A stretch of 64,000 nt of DNA from Pteria penguin (GCA_035048485.1 CM068583.1:45111790-45175789); one strand, 5' to 3'. Positions 22,301-33,637 are shown, numbered from the stretch's first letter. Numbers and translations: made by a program. The notes: generated from the sequence alone by a model not told the origin.

Positions 22301-25300
22301 GCAGATGTATTGTTTTTGATTCAAAATTAAATCATGAATCTGTCTAAGCTGAGTGCTACATCTAGATACAAGGTATGCTTAAAAAGTTCTTGATTCAATA
22401 TACCTTGATACAATATTGAACATTTATGGTAGAGAGAGTAGTATATCAAAGCTTTTGTTTATACATGGAATTCACTGTTAAATGTAGACGGGTCGTAATC
22501 ATATCACCAAAATGGAGAAAACAAGTTAGAGTTGTGATTAAGTATCATGTAAGACGCTTTTAGGGAGACGACTCCGAAAGAAGTTCATGAGGGTTTCATG
22601 AAAATCATTGGGAAGGAGTCACCTTTTTATGGTTTTGTTAAAAAATGGGCTGCTGAATTAAGAAGGGGAAAGGAAATGGAATATTGAAGATGATGAATGG
22701 TCTGGATGTCCCCAGGAGGCTACCACAGACGAAAGCGATATTGTGCACATTCTTTTCATGTGTGACTGGAGATTAAATCTCCAAGATATAGCCAGAGAAG
22801 TTGGCATTAGTTACATTGCTGTTCAATCAATTTTAATTAAGTAACTTTGGCATGTTTAATATTCCTTACTTCCATGCTCTGCAGATTTAACTCCATCTGA
22901 TTTTTATCTGTTCCCAAAACAAAAATCTAACTAGGCAGTGAGAATTTTTGAAGTAATGAGAGTGTCATGGATACTGCATATGAGTACCAAGGGGACCAGA
23001 CTGAAGCATACTATTTTGAAAAGATTCAGAATTGGAATAGAGATGGAGAAAGTGCATTGAGATGAAAAAAGATTATATTGAAAAATAATGACAATTCTTT
23101 CAATCATGGGTATTCCTAATACATGTAGCCGAGAACATTTTAATCATACCTTGTACTTCTTCAACAATTTCATGAATCAGATCTCGAGGAATTGTCTTTT
23201 AAAAAAAGCATTGAGTTTGACTCATTATATTAATAAATGTTTGTTTTTGCCTAGACAGAGAATATAAAGGAAGAGGTGTATAGCTATTTTATTATCTTTT
23301 ATTATAAAATGATTTTATCATTAAATATTGATGAAAATTTTATATTATGATTTTGAAATTATTTATACTTTTTAGTAGAAAGCATGATTCATCAAGAAAA
23401 TCACAAAATTTTAATGACAAGGAAACTCTGTTGCATTCATCTTGATATAGCAAATGTGGGTCCCTTTAGGTGACCGTCTAACATTAGCCTTCATTAGTGC
23501 ATAAAGAATAGGAAATTTTGCATCCTCTGTTTACATGTATCACCATCATCTTGCTTATTCTTCTTGTTTGTGTAATTTACTTGTATACTATGGACCTTGA
23601 TATATGTTGTCCATCTCCAGCAGTATCTAAAAGCTGCATGGTCTCCATCAAAGGTTTTTAATTCAAGCAGCAATACGAAATCTGGTGCTGGGTGAGGTAT
23701 ATTGACAACTGCAGTTCTTGATTTATATTATCTCCACAAATGACACATAATTCTTTTCAGTATTACCAAAACTGATTCAATCTTATTCAAAATTTACAGT
23801 AATAACATTGAATAGTAGTTATGATGTCATAGATAGTTTCATGGATTATAATGCACTTTTCTATTGATGTTATTGTTAATTGAACTAAGAGGTGTACGTA
23901 CATACCATGGTATTTCATGGACTCTGCTCAAGATTTATTTAAAGGGCTATTACTTTTTGTTAGATAAGAATATTAAGGGATATATTATGTTTGTTTTGTT
24001 GTTATGGTGTTTCCTCTAATCTTCTATGGAAAGTATTGTGGTAGGTCCAGCGAATTTCTGCAAAAACGGAATAATGGATGGAATTGTGAAAATGACAATC
24101 TGAGATGGAATTCTTAAATTTCTTTTTGTGAATTTGTATTATGTATATTTTACTAATACTTATGCTTCTTTCCCGTATAACTCCTTTCAAAAACCAATCT
24201 ATGACTTCTGCCATTCATTTAAAATACTTACCTTCCAAAATAAGACAAGTATTAACTAAGGACAATTTACAACATCAAATTCAAAAGGGTTTTTGGTTTG
24301 TATCTAGAAATGTCCCAATGTGGTGGATCAAAACTCCACGATTGCTATGAAAAACAGAACAACACCACTTGCTAGGTTCATTGCGGAACGCAGGGTTTTA
24401 CAATTTTCAGATGATTTTTAAAGTGACAGTAACATTCCTCGCTGCAAATTTTGTCAACATGATGTAGATTTTAATCAGATATATATAGTGCAGAGAAGGG
24501 TAACGTGAAATCTAAAAACATTATGATAAGACGGACAATATAAGTAAATGGGCAACTAATGTGTAGTTAAAAGTTCTTCATAACTTCTGATGTAACAGTT
24601 TGTTTGAGAAAATAAATACATGTCTTTGACATGGTTTTACTGGATTTTTTTTTCTATTGAAACTTGGTGAATTTCATAAGTGTACTTGGGTTTAATGCTA
24701 AGATAAAAATACTCTCTAAAGATATAAATAGTAAAACACTAAAACACATGGACATTTTGTCCTTCTTTATGCTGAAAATTGGAATTTGCAAAAATGTGAA
24801 ACGGAATTTACTAAATTCTGAAAAGGAAAATCACTGGCCCTATTGCAGTTAATATCAAAAAGTGTGACCTGAAACTTTCTGAACATCTCTAGATTTGCAC
24901 AGAACTGACTTTTATTTCTTGAGTATTACTGGAGTTATTCTTCTTATTACCTGCTTCATTGATTCTGAATGCTGTATATATACATAAAAAGGAGTGATGT
25001 TCCTTTTTTTTATCGTAAATGAGATGAAATGTAAAACTCATTGTCTGTCTGTCTGTTTGTCAGCCTAGATTATTAAATGTGAACTCTCTGCAGTTTTAAT
25101 AAATGCTACCAGTGTACTTTTAGAACTTATTCAAGTTGTTTATTTGAAATAAAGAAGGTCATGTAAATTATGGTTCTGAGGTGTGTGAAGTAACATGCCT
25201 TTATTGATGAGTCTGTTCAAAATTATATCTTTTATACATTTTGAACCTCATTAAGCATTAACATTTTTTCCTTAAAAGCAATAGTCAATTACTTTCACAT

Positions 25301-28300
25301 TTGCTATCTTGCTTCATTTTTTAAACACCTTAATATGGTTTACAGACTTAGAATATACTATATTAGTAATGCTGTTGGATATTTTTCAAGGGGAAATATA
25401 TGAAGATTGTGTGAATAGTTCAGACTATGATAGTTAGTAAAACCTTTTAACACATTTCATTATTCCACTGTATTGTTATTGATAAAATGATTGATTTATT
25501 ATAGATTAGTAGTTGATACTGAGATAGTGGTGAAAGAATACAGTCGTTCAGCTGCTGGAAAACAAGACCCTCGACCTTGTGACCTTAGACCTGCTCCAGT
25601 TTTAGATATGACTGTGGATTATCTTTTAAAACAGTAAGATAATTTGAAAGATATTCTGTGTAACAATGATAACATTGATGAGTGAAATAATTTAAGAGTA
25701 CTGTGGTAGAATATTATAACTATTCACAATGCAATGTGGTATAACCATTCAATACATCATATTCAGCCTTCATCCTGTTTGCTGATATATCAATGCATTG
25801 CATTAAATTAAGTCATATTCATTCCTTCTTAACAATTAATGTATAATATTCATTCCTTCATACTGTTTTCTTGTATAAAAGTATCAAGTCCAATCACTGC
25901 AGTCTATCGACTCTGTCTTGTTGTTTGGATGAGATAGTTAAAACTGAGGTAACTTTATGGCAGGCATTGCAAGTAAAAGGTTCCTGACTGCCTGGCTGGG
26001 TACATTGCATAGGTTTGAATTTTTGGGCAATGCATCAGGCAAAAGCTGTCACCATATATGTGTAATAGTCTTGCTATTACATAAAACAAGATTCAGACAA
26101 GCAAACAAACAAATCATGCTCTCTTGTGAAATAACAATTCATTGCATAGTGTTCATTCCTTCATACAGTGGTATAACAATTCATTGCATAATATTCATTC
26201 CTTCATACCATGATGTGGCATAACAATTCATTGTATAATATTCATTCATTCATACAGTCATGTGGTACATGTATAACAATTCATTACATAATATTCATTC
26301 CTTCATACAGCCATGTGGTATAGTAAATATTGCATAAAATTCATATCTTCATACTGTCATCTGGTATAACAATTTATGTTATAGTATTCATTCCTTCATA
26401 CAGTCATGTGGCATTACAATTCATTGCATAATATTCATTCCTTCATACAGTCATGTGGTATAACAATTCATTGCATGATATTCACTTCTTCATATTGTCA
26501 TGTGGCATAATCATTCATTGTATAATATTCATTCCTTCATACTGCCATGTGGTATAATAATTCATTGGATAATTTTCATTTTTTCATACAGTCATGTGGC
26601 ATAACAATTCATTGGATAATAATCATTCCTTCACATCATTTCATACAGTCATGTGGCATAACAATTCATTGCATAATATTCATTCCTTCATACCATCATG
26701 TAGTATAATAATTCATTGCATAATATTCATTCCTTCATATAGTCATGTGGTATAATAATTCATTGCATAATATTCATTCCTTCATACTGTAATGTGGTAT
26801 AACAATTCATAGCATAATATTCATTCCTTCATATATTAGTCATGTGGTATGATAATTCATTGTATAATATTCATTCCTTCATACTGTCATGTGGCATAAC
26901 ATGTCTGCAAGGTCAAGATCACAGTGCTTATGTCAGTAAGATTCTTGTCCAGGCCATAACTTTTTATGCTTTGCATGGATTTGAATAAAATTTCACAGAA
27001 TTGTTGCCCAGGACCCAAGGATATGTCATGACCTTGATTCAGTGGTCATATCTGCAAGGTCAAGTTCACAATGCATATGATCGGTAAATGTTTGATCTGG
27101 CCAGAACTCTTTAAACCTATTGTGGACTTGAATAATATTTCACAGAATTGTTACCCAGGAACTGAATGTGTGTCTTGATCTTGAACCAAGTTATATCTAC
27201 AAGGTCAAAGTCATATATGATGGGTAAATCTTTGTCTTGGCAATAACTAATAGGCAAACTGGGAATGTTTCCAATTTCAAATTTCATTACTTCAAACTAA
27301 ACAACTGGGGTATTATGCCATGCTAGGTGTTGCTCTTGTTGTAATTGACATATTTTGACATGATGATGTACTTATTACATTTTAGGCTGACAGAATTTGA
27401 AGATCGTCCATGGAATGAAATCTATGATTTTATCTTTGATCGTTTACGTTCAGTGCGTCAGGACATGATAATGCAAGATTTGGATGGAGAGAGCTCGATC
27501 AAAATTTTAGAAAGAACTGTCAGATTTTTGATCTATTCAGGATATAGGTAATATACGTATAGCATTTCTTGTTCAATTAATTTTGGTTGACAAATGTTAT
27601 ATTCATGTTTGAGAAATTTTGGAGGAAGAAGTGAAACTGTTCACACAATATATCATTTTTCAATTTTTGACTTCTTACTATCCTTGAACATGAGTTAATG
27701 TGATCAAGTCACATAATTGATAAATATAAAGCTATTAGCCTCACAAACAATAAATCAGAAATCTATAACAGATATAAGATATGATCTTAGAATTTTTACA
27801 ATTCTGGAATCAGAGATTCAATTCAAACAGTTTTTGGTCTGTCTGTCTGTTGTCTGTGGTAGAAGACTTTACTAAAGGTCATAATTTGAACAGTAAGACA
27901 TAGGGCTTTGATAAATCATGAGTGTATTCCTTGTGACAATACCTTTTTAATGATACCAAGTTTTTTACCTTGACCCTAACTGTGACTATTTGACATACTT
28001 TTTGAAAAAAAATTTCATTGGCTGCATCTTTCAATAGTCTATACCTCTCTCATTAATTCATTACACATTTTTCAATGTCCTCTAACAAACTGCAAAACCG
28101 CATGCTATTGAAACTTTATGGTATATAATACTTGCATCCAGTACATGTGTAATGTATAGGACAGGATATTTAAGGATGGACACATTAGACTTGACTGAAT
28201 CTTCTCATTAAATTGATGCATCTTGAATTATTTTTAACAGATTGTGTGAAGAACCTATAGCAGTGTTTGATTCAACAATTAACAATCAACATATACAAGA

Positions 28301-31300
28301 ATGTTTAAAAAGACTGTTATATCTTTATAAAGAGATTGACAAAAACTCAAAAAATCGTGTAGAATTTGAATGTCTGTACATGCTGTTTAATGTAGGCCAT
28401 ACGGATGCATTATTGCATTATTATGATCTGTCCAACAAATTAAGGTATGCAGTAAATGTTTTCTTCAAATTCTTACAGCTCGGAACAAATGACAAAATGC
28501 AATAAAATCTATATTTCATGTCATTTTTGTACTTGTATTTGGATTATTGATAAATAAAAAATGAAAACGAAGTTTCAAAATAAATCACACTTTTAATGGC
28601 AATATCAGAATTCATTCTGATATCTGATTTAATCTATTTAAGAAAACAAATATGTCTACATTTCATAGTTTTTCACATGTTATTGTTTTATAAAGTTGAA
28701 CCATATTTTCTCACTATATTTTTATGTAGAAAGCATCAAATGCTACATTTGTGCTACCTGGTAAACATCAACATTATGCTTGGAAACTATGTGAAAGCAT
28801 TGAGATTGGTGGGATCATCATCATTCCGTCATCAGCCACTTCTACACTGTGCTCTACATAGGCAGCTTCCTATGATCCAAAGGTTAATATCCAGTATGTT
28901 TAAAACTCCAGAGTTGTTTTCTTTCAGTTGAAATGAAAACTTTAAGCAATGTCCTGAAAGAAATTATTATTTGACATGAAGCATAATATGCAAAGTGGGC
29001 CTATATCTCTCACTTAAGTACCCTGAGGACACAAAATATTAGGAAGTGTTAGAATTTTCTCAGATACAAAGTTCAAAAGTATTATGTACCAAAACATAAA
29101 GTGTTATTGTATAAAAGCACTTATTATTTTGTTTATACAGCTTACATAGTTTCTCTTCACAAAGGAGATTAATCTCCTGGATCTTCTTCGTCCCCACCCT
29201 TTAGCAAATTAAGTCAAACTACCTTAAGAACTTTATTTCTGCCAAGTTTCATCAAAATCTTCCATTGATTTTGAAGAATTCAGTTGAATAAAACTGTAAT
29301 TATACAGCCTTTTACTTTTTGATCATAAAAAAAGAATCAATAAAGCAGTCTCAGTCTTTACACTAAAACATGAATTAAAGTATATAGAAAAAGAATAGAT
29401 TTTCAAGCATTTCATAAAAAAAATTAAAGAAATTACCTGAAAATCTGCAGAGGTGAAAAAAACTATCAGAAAAAATTGGTATTATAATGGAGCAAAAAAA
29501 ACCCCAAACATAATTCTATTTTTTTTTTGTCAATCTTTGCAGCAGGTCTGAAGAAGAATTTTGTTTAAGGAATGTATATCTAAGGTCCCTATTGCCTTAT
29601 CTTAATTCACCCCATGATGGATTTGGCTAACAAATAACCACACATGTAAAGGAACTTGAGTACTTCATGTCAAGTATTATCAAAATCCTCCCTTTGTTCT
29701 TTAAAAGAAGTCTGTTAGCTAATAATAACATACAATTAGTGCACTTCCTTTCTCTTTCCTTTTTTAACCTGAAAAAATTGTAAATCAATCCTGAAAATTA
29801 ATCTTGCATTCCAGTTCTTAACAGAATTTCCTAAAATCAGATATAATACACATAAATATGTGTTATAAACATTCTCAAAGGAGTCACTTGAAAATGTAAA
29901 AAATGAGAAAATCCAATGTTCATCAAAAACATATCACAAATTTTAGAATGGAATGAAAAGCAAGCATGCTTCTCAAGTCATCTTTCTTAATCACTCAGAT
30001 TCATTAATTGTGCTAAATATTGCTCATTGTGACTTTCAATCACAATTAACCACACCATTCTCAGCCCTTACCAACGCCTTTTTGTTAGTTAAAATGTTAA
30101 AATGTGTAATATTTATGAGTAATAAAAAGCAAATCTCATTGTGCATGTATAATAGAATATTTTATTTTCATTTAAATGGTGACAAATTGCTCAATTTATT
30201 TTGCCTGCAATTGAAAGGGTACTGGTTAAATAACTTAAATTCCTAGGTCCAGGGGCATACACTGAGAAAATGCACAAGTCATTTTTCAAATTCATTTATT
30301 TAACGGTTAAATTATGCTGACCCAATCTAAAAATAGCGTTCACATCACAGATGGTAAAAATTGCATAGTGCCATCTGGCTAAGATTGCTAAATCATACCT
30401 ACTCGCCATTTCTGTAACTGATATATTAATGTGTAATCTTACACTGAAATGTAATCTTGTGTAGTCTCCATGTGTACATCTTGTGTAGTCTCGATGTGTA
30501 CATCTTGTGTAGTCTCGATGTGTACATCTTATGTAGTCTCCATGTGTACACCATGTGTAGTCTCCATGTGTACATCTTGTGTAGTCTCCATGTGTACATC
30601 TTGTGTAGTGTCCATGTGTACATCCTGTGTAGTCTCCATGTGTACATCTTGTATAGTCTCCATGTGTACATCTTGTGTAGTCTCCATGTGTAGTCTCTAT
30701 GTGTACATCTTGTGTAGTCTCCATGTGTACATCTTGTGTAGTCTCCATGTGTATATCTTGTGCAGTCTTCATGTAAACATCCTGTGTAGTCTCCATGTGT
30801 ACATCTTGTGTAGTCTCCATGTGTACACCTTGTGTAGTCTCCATGTGTACATCTTATGTAGTCTCCATGTGTACACCATGTTTATAGTCTCCATGTGTAC
30901 ATCTTATGTAGTCTCCATGTGTACACCTTGTGTAGTCTCCATGTGTACATCTTATGTAGTCTCCATGTGTACATCTTGTGTAGTCTCCATGTGTACACCT
31001 TGTGTAGTCTCCATGTGTATATCTTGTGTAGTCTCCATGTATACATCTTGTGTAGTCTCCATGTGTACATCTTGTGTAGTCTCCATGTGTACATCCGGTG
31101 TAGTCTCCATGTGTACATCTTGTGTAGTCTCCATGTGTACACCTTGTGTAGTCTCCATGTGTACATCTTGTTTATTCTCCATGTGTACATCTTGTGTAGT
31201 CTCCATGTGTACATCTTTTTGAGTACATCACAGTACATTTATTTATAAATAAATAATTACTGTTTGAATTTGTAGCGTCACTTTCTACTTCAGTGTTGAT

Positions 31301-33527
31301 ATTGAGTTAAAAATGCGATGCATTCTCCGTACTATACCTTGATGTAGATACTACATATGTATCAGGTTAACATTGAAAGCGACTCTGTCGCTTTAGACTG
31401 TCCTTCTCTAAAAATGATATACTTAAGTATTTTCTCACTTTATGGTCCTAGACCCTGATTTTACTTGCATCTTAAAGTCCCCTACAATTAAATTTCTAAC
31501 TGAAATAGAGGTTTTTAACAAAATCAGAAACAAAATAATTGCTATGTCAAATACTTTCTCATAATTCATTTTGCAAACATTATTTTTAAATAATGAGAGC
31601 AGTAAGTTCATTTTCAATTTTAGATAATGATTAATTTTTGTTATCTATAAATAATTAATACCTTTAGAATAGAAGTTTGATGAGGAACAGAAAGCAAATC
31701 AAAAGTGGGGATGGAAAAGACAAAATTCTGAAAAATAAAATTCAGTTGTCTATTTTTTGTGGCCACAGTGGGTATTAAATATTTAAAAAGTCATCCTGTC
31801 ATCAGCAATGGCAGGGGGCTTGGCTCCTGTTCACATTTTCTACATGCGAATATAATCAGAAGAAAAACCAGTAAGCTTTGTTGTACACATGATATGACCT
31901 ATATTATTTAAAGATGAAAGAATTGTAAAGACATTTGAAATATTTAGAAATATAAAAAGATTTAAAAAGATGCAGTATATCATTTTGCTTTTGCTTTAAT
32001 TTTTTTTACAGAAGAGCACTTGAAGTGTACAGTCATGGATATAATTCTAAGGGATTGAAGTATCCTGTATCTAAATTGGTAGACTTGTTTTGGTTTACTG
32101 ATGAGGAAAAATGCATTGCTGCTTGTGAAACATGTGGTCTAACAGTACACCAAAAAGAGATGGTTCTTTTCCAGAAAGCAAATCTTATACATGATAAAAA
32201 AGTAAGATTTTAGTGTACATCCAATTTTATGGAAGTAAAATATAATTAAATTGAAGTAGTGAGAAGGGGGGCATTATGATAATTATCACATTCAGATTAT
32301 GCATCTCCAGTTATCCATGTCCAGATGTCTAATTATGAATACTTTTTATGTATATATAGTAATTTATCCTCCTTCAATAGATATTTTTATGTCCTACCAT
32401 TGAAAATGCTCTGGGCATATAGTGTTGCCCTTTGCTGTCCTATTTCATTTTGTCATCATTTCATTTCCGTGATTTATTTCTGCAACAGATCCACATATTG
32501 AATTGAAATTTAGTATACTGGTATATCACAAGGTAGTCTTGGTCAACATGTGATTTGGTAAGAGTCCAATGAGTTTTGAAGGAGTTATGCCTCTGGACTT
32601 AAAAAATTTCCAATAATTAACAGTTTGTGTGTGCTATCTCTACAATGCATGCACATTGATTGAATTAAAATTTGGTATATAGATACATGATAAGAATATC
32701 TAGGTCAGAATTTAATTTGGTGATGGTCAAATAATAATAATGTCCCTTGGACTTAGGACATTTCCAATAATAAACAGTTTCTGTGCTCTATTCTTAGTCA
32801 AATAGTTTTTGACGGAATTATATTCCTTCAACTCAGAGACAGTTTCTTGAACTTTACTGTCAGCGGTGTATGCATAGCATAATAACACATCCAAAGGAAT
32901 ATTATCTGTATAGTAAATTTTCAAAAGGTGGGGGGGGGGGTTATATAGAGACTATTGTGGGGAAATTTTCTATGCAAATATTTAAGTACCATCATTTTCT
33001 TCCACCACCATTAACATGTTGCCATCATATTGGTGAAGTTACTCTGGATATCTATTAAATAATAAATAATGACAGATATATATAAAACAGAAATTTTACA
33101 TAAGAATCATAATCTGTCTGACAGTGTAAAGTACTCTGTTAATTTCATGTATCTTTATGACATTACTTTTGTTTACTATAAAATCCCTATATGGTTCAAG
33201 ATCAAGAACTAAAATGTAAATCTGAAACAATGTGTAAATGTCATACCAATTTCTTCTTCTTCCTGTCATTTCTGTGAACGGTACATGATATAGGTTTGAC
33301 AGAGTATTAATGTGCTAATGTGTCCAGCTCATAAACTACTTTTATGTAAATTTAATGGAAATTCTCGGTGAATGAACTGATTTTAACTATAGTTACAGAT
33401 ACAACGTTTGAGTGATATTGATGAAGAATTAAACAGAGTGCAGCTTGGTGATCTACTTATAATGGGAACTATGCACAATACAACGTACAATGAAACAGAG
33501 AGGAGAACAATACGAAATGAAACATAA
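13224..33527 (+). CDS. SAC3D1: SAC3/GANP-domain protein, SAC3D1-like (8 coding exons)
   Basis: SAC3/GANP family members act in mRNA export (TREX-2) and, for SAC3D1/SHD1, in centrosome duplication and spindle function. Exons: 13224-13357, 20992-21045, 25505-25633, 27386-27547, 28241-28444, 28730-28882, 32012-32201 and 33399-33527. All junctions are GT-AG, phases fit throughout, and TAA is at 33525. Diagnostic motifs: CEKMCPKDEL in exon 1 (the CPxMCP signature), IRENLLHPLE in exon 2, VVKEYSRSAAGKQDP and DLRPAPVLDMTVDYLL in exon 3, LCEEPIAVFD in exon 5. Length is 384 residues from the ATG at 13224, or 362 from 13290, against about 360-400 for SAC3D1 proteins. The start is uncertain: 13290 has A at -3, and 13224 lies within the Harbinger TIR. 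MCM3AP is a larger relative and fits less well. An upstream noncoding exon cannot be excluded. Confidence 0.88.
13393..14003. mobile_element. MITE with 22-bp TIRs directly after SAC3D1 exon 1
   Basis: The ends ggtgctgtagcagtttccgg (from 13393) and the inverse near 13980-14003 (ccggaaactgctacagcacc) define it. A second internal copy of ctgtagcagtttccgg lies near 13599. Its right-hand 190 bp also occurs inside the tRNA-related insert at 12117-12300. It starts 36 bp after the exon 1 donor. Confidence 0.65.
14199..15552. mobile_element. Fold-back element carrying a nested TA-inserted transposon
   Basis: Outer arms caggttgggggcaacctctc (14199) and its inverse ending at 15552 are near-perfect, including gtcactcaaatgagtaacta. 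The palindrome centre is near 15341 (tttatagctgcaac/gtgcagctataaa). Removing 14251-15157 plus one TA restores continuity with the right arm, so the inner element inserted later. Confidence 0.75.
14251..15157. mobile_element. 907-bp TA-flanked DNA transposon or MITE
   Basis: The TIRs ccgtatttactcgaatataa and ctgtatttactcgaatataa (right, read inverted) are flanked by TA on both sides (14249-14250 and 15158-15159), as in Tc1/mariner/pogo-type insertions. Subterminal ctgcgtattatacat also repeats inversely. No transposase frame is recognisable. Confidence 0.75.
15555..18215 (+). repeat. Degenerate ~150-bp tandem repeat rich in AGGTCA half-sites
   Basis: Starts with a hairpin (tacctcccgcaaacaaagtttgaggg; quoted in two parts here: tacctcccgcaaac and aaagtttgaggg) and polypyrimidine ctgtctgtctgtc. 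The unit contains tgtcatgaccttgaaccaag and ctacaaggtcaaggtcacag. Units recur near 16617, 16774, 16927, 17073, 17215, 17362 and 17510, then degrade to about 18215. About 900 bp of other sequence (15640-16500) interrupts it. Lies in SAC3D1 intron 1. Confidence 0.75.
15632..16500. other. Unclassified insert with a short coding-like stretch
   Basis: Interrupts the tandem repeat. It begins cagggttgtcaattgg and ends ...gacggccctg. CAGGG-type termini are reminiscent of hAT elements, but I see no 8-bp duplication. The stretch 16191-16298 reads RERLHSVIKEFEQWHEISDA then a stop, after an acceptor-like ttcag. The protein is not recognised; it may be a transposase remnant. Confidence 0.3.
18230..20255 (+). 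pseudogene. L1/Tx1-like non-LTR retrotransposon fragment (RT and C-terminal zinc knuckle)
   Basis: Decayed LINE ORF2 on +. RT domain: GIRQGCPVSAIMFLFVAEIL, then IIQHADDSTL (the YADD box with H replacing Y). Downstream: LFESWKKRKLSIFDKV, LNQGGINIVDIESKIKATRV and CFENWICSGLICVDDIVDENG. A C-terminal zinc-knuckle-like segment CTYCRDYREDNEHLVLKC lies near 19755-19812. Several frameshifts and stops. The 3' end is near the A-rich aaaataaaataaaaaaag at 20236-20253. It is 5' truncated and sits inside the half-site tandem repeat, which resumes at about 20275. Confidence 0.75.
20275..20690 (+). repeat. Continuation of the AGGTCA half-site tandem repeat
   Basis: Units with tttcacagaattgttgccca, gtgtgtcatgaccttgaac and gcaaggtcaaggtcac resume after the LINE. 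The same family reappears at 26898-27290. Confidence 0.75.
20992..21045 (+). CDS. SAC3D1: SAC3D1 exon 2
   Basis: 54 nt between TTTTCAG and GTATAC. Encodes RIRENLLHPLEMKKENG and joins exons 1 and 3 in phase. A strong family motif despite its short length. Confidence 0.85.
21152..21372. repeat. 41-bp tandem repeat, about 5.4 units
   Basis: Unit tttatatgtaagaggggcat followed by attgaaagttcatggacagcc, repeated almost without change from 21152. It lies just downstream of SAC3D1 exon 2. Confidence 0.95.
21595..22060. repeat. 'tattccttgtgacaagacct' family repeat
   Basis: Two or more diverged units of about 140 bp with ttgaaaactgttaaacatag, attccttgtgagaagac and cattggtatc. The family also occurs at 27850-28010 and 33660-34190. 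22061-22368 shows nothing recognisable. Confidence 0.5.
22369..23153 (+). mobile_element. Internally deleted mariner-like element with TA duplication
   Basis: The ends caaggtatgcttaaaaagtt (22369) and the inverse of caaggtatgattaaaatgtt (ending 23153) are flanked by TA at 22367-22368 and 23154-23155. Inside are broken mariner transposase pieces on +: TPKEVHEGFMKIIGKESP, FVKKWAAELRRG, NIEDDEWSGCPQEATTDES, LNLQDIAREVGISYIAVQS (HTH region, about 22570-22845) and DLTPSDFYLFPKQK (22887 onward), which carries the third catalytic Asp. The stretch with the first two Asp residues is missing. Non-autonomous relic in SAC3D1 intron 2. Confidence 0.8.
23156..25504. other. Rest of SAC3D1 intron 2
   Basis: Mostly AT-rich DNA without recognised features. 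24340-24480 contains a faint LINE-like cysteine motif (RCKFCQHDVDFNQI) after a conserved-looking stretch (HQIQKGFWFVSRNVPMWW, 24270-24325). Possibly a retroelement remnant, with low certainty. Confidence 0.3.
25505..25633 (+). CDS. SAC3D1: SAC3D1 exon 3
   Basis: 129 nt between TTATAG and GTAAGA. The VVKEYSRSAAGK motif is the clearest SAC3/GANP signature in the window. Confidence 0.92.
25735..26897. repeat. 47-bp tandem repeat, about 20 diverged units
   Basis: Unit tcatgtggtataacaattca then ttgcataatattcattccttcatacag, split here for length. Units drift in length and sequence. Fills the first part of SAC3D1 intron 3. Confidence 0.9.
26898..27300 (+). repeat. AGGTCA half-site tandem repeat, intron 3 copy
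   Basis: Begins gcaaggtcaagatcacagtg immediately after the 47-bp tandem, then cagaattgttgcccaggacc and tgtcatgaccttgatt. Ends shortly before exon 4. Confidence 0.7.
27386..27547 (+). CDS. SAC3D1: SAC3D1 exon 4
   Basis: 162 nt. Encodes RPWNEIYDFIFDRLRSVRQD followed by a hydrophobic helix (LERTVRFLIYSGYR). Matches the conserved 'DRLRxVRxD' part of the SAC3 fold. Confidence 0.92.
27548..28240. other. SAC3D1 intron 4
   Basis: Contains a single diverged unit of the 'tattccttgtgac' family (27836-28010) preceded by ctgtctgtctgttgtctg. Otherwise unremarkable. Confidence 0.45.
28241..28444 (+). CDS. SAC3D1: SAC3D1 exon 5
   Basis: 204 nt. Encodes LCEEPIAVFDSTINNQHIQE through NVGHTDALLHYYDL. Donor GTATGC at 28445. 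Confidence 0.92.
28730..28882 (+). CDS. SAC3D1: SAC3D1 exon 6
   Basis: 153 nt. Encodes the helical repeat NINIMLGNYVKALRLVGSSS and LHCALHRQLPMIQR. Acceptor ATGTAG, donor GTTAAT (a weaker donor). Confidence 0.88.
28983..29740. repeat. Diverged 'gggcctatat' interspersed repeats in intron 6
   Basis: gcaaagtgggcctatatctc and later caagtttcatcaaaatcttc resemble the family at 37.4-39.9 kb. 29741-30299 shows nothing recognisable. Confidence 0.35.
30300..31345. repeat. Repeat element containing a 24-bp minisatellite (about 31 units)
   Basis: The array 30453-31217 is built of gtctccatgtgtacatcttg plus tgta. Because 24 is a multiple of three and units lack stops, long frames open on both strands; these are artefacts. 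Flanks 30300-30452 and 31218-31345 match 55918-56050 and 56081-56224, where only one unit is present. Confidence 0.9.
31346..32011. other. Rest of SAC3D1 intron 6
   Basis: AT-rich, no feature recognised up to the polypyrimidine tract before exon 7. Confidence 0.5.
32012..32201 (+). CDS. SAC3D1: SAC3D1 exon 7
   Basis: 190 nt. Encodes RALEVYSHGYNSKGLKYPVS and the winged-helix-like FWFTDEEKCIAACETCGLTV region. Donor GTAAGA at 32202, phase 0. Confidence 0.9.
32380..32835. repeat. ~175-bp degenerate tandem in SAC3D1 intron 7
   Basis: Two units with ttgaattgaaatttagtata/ttgaattaaaatttggtata, cctctggacttaaaaaattt/cccttggacttaggacattt and aataattaacagttt/aataataaacagttt. A poly-G tract lies at 32931-32940. 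32941-33392 shows nothing else. Confidence 0.6.
33399..33527 (+). CDS. SAC3D1: SAC3D1 exon 8 (last coding exon)
   Basis: Ends TAA at 33525-33527. Two in-phase acceptors are possible, TATAG (exon from 33393, adding LQ) or TTACAG (from 33399). Both give the same frame, ending in ERRTIRNET. Confidence 0.82.
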   Translation: MQRLSDIDEELNRVQLGDLLIMGTMHNTTYNETERRTIRNET

Positions 33528-33637
33528 AGTATTTGTTTTACTGGAATATTTTTATCTTGTATTTTTAGCTCCTCTGAGATGAAGACTCCTTATAATGCAT
33601 TAATTTTTGCATTTAAACTGATTTTGTTGGATATTGG

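Noticed and set aside
25735..26897. CRISPR-like array
   Set aside because: Repeats are contiguous 47-bp units without unique spacers, drift in sequence, and lie in a eukaryotic intron.
30296..31248. Long open frames of Cys/Val/Ser or Thr/His/Met repeats on both strands
   Set aside because: They come from a 24-bp tandem repeat without stops; several frames stay open at once and no start context, splice site or domain supports a protein.
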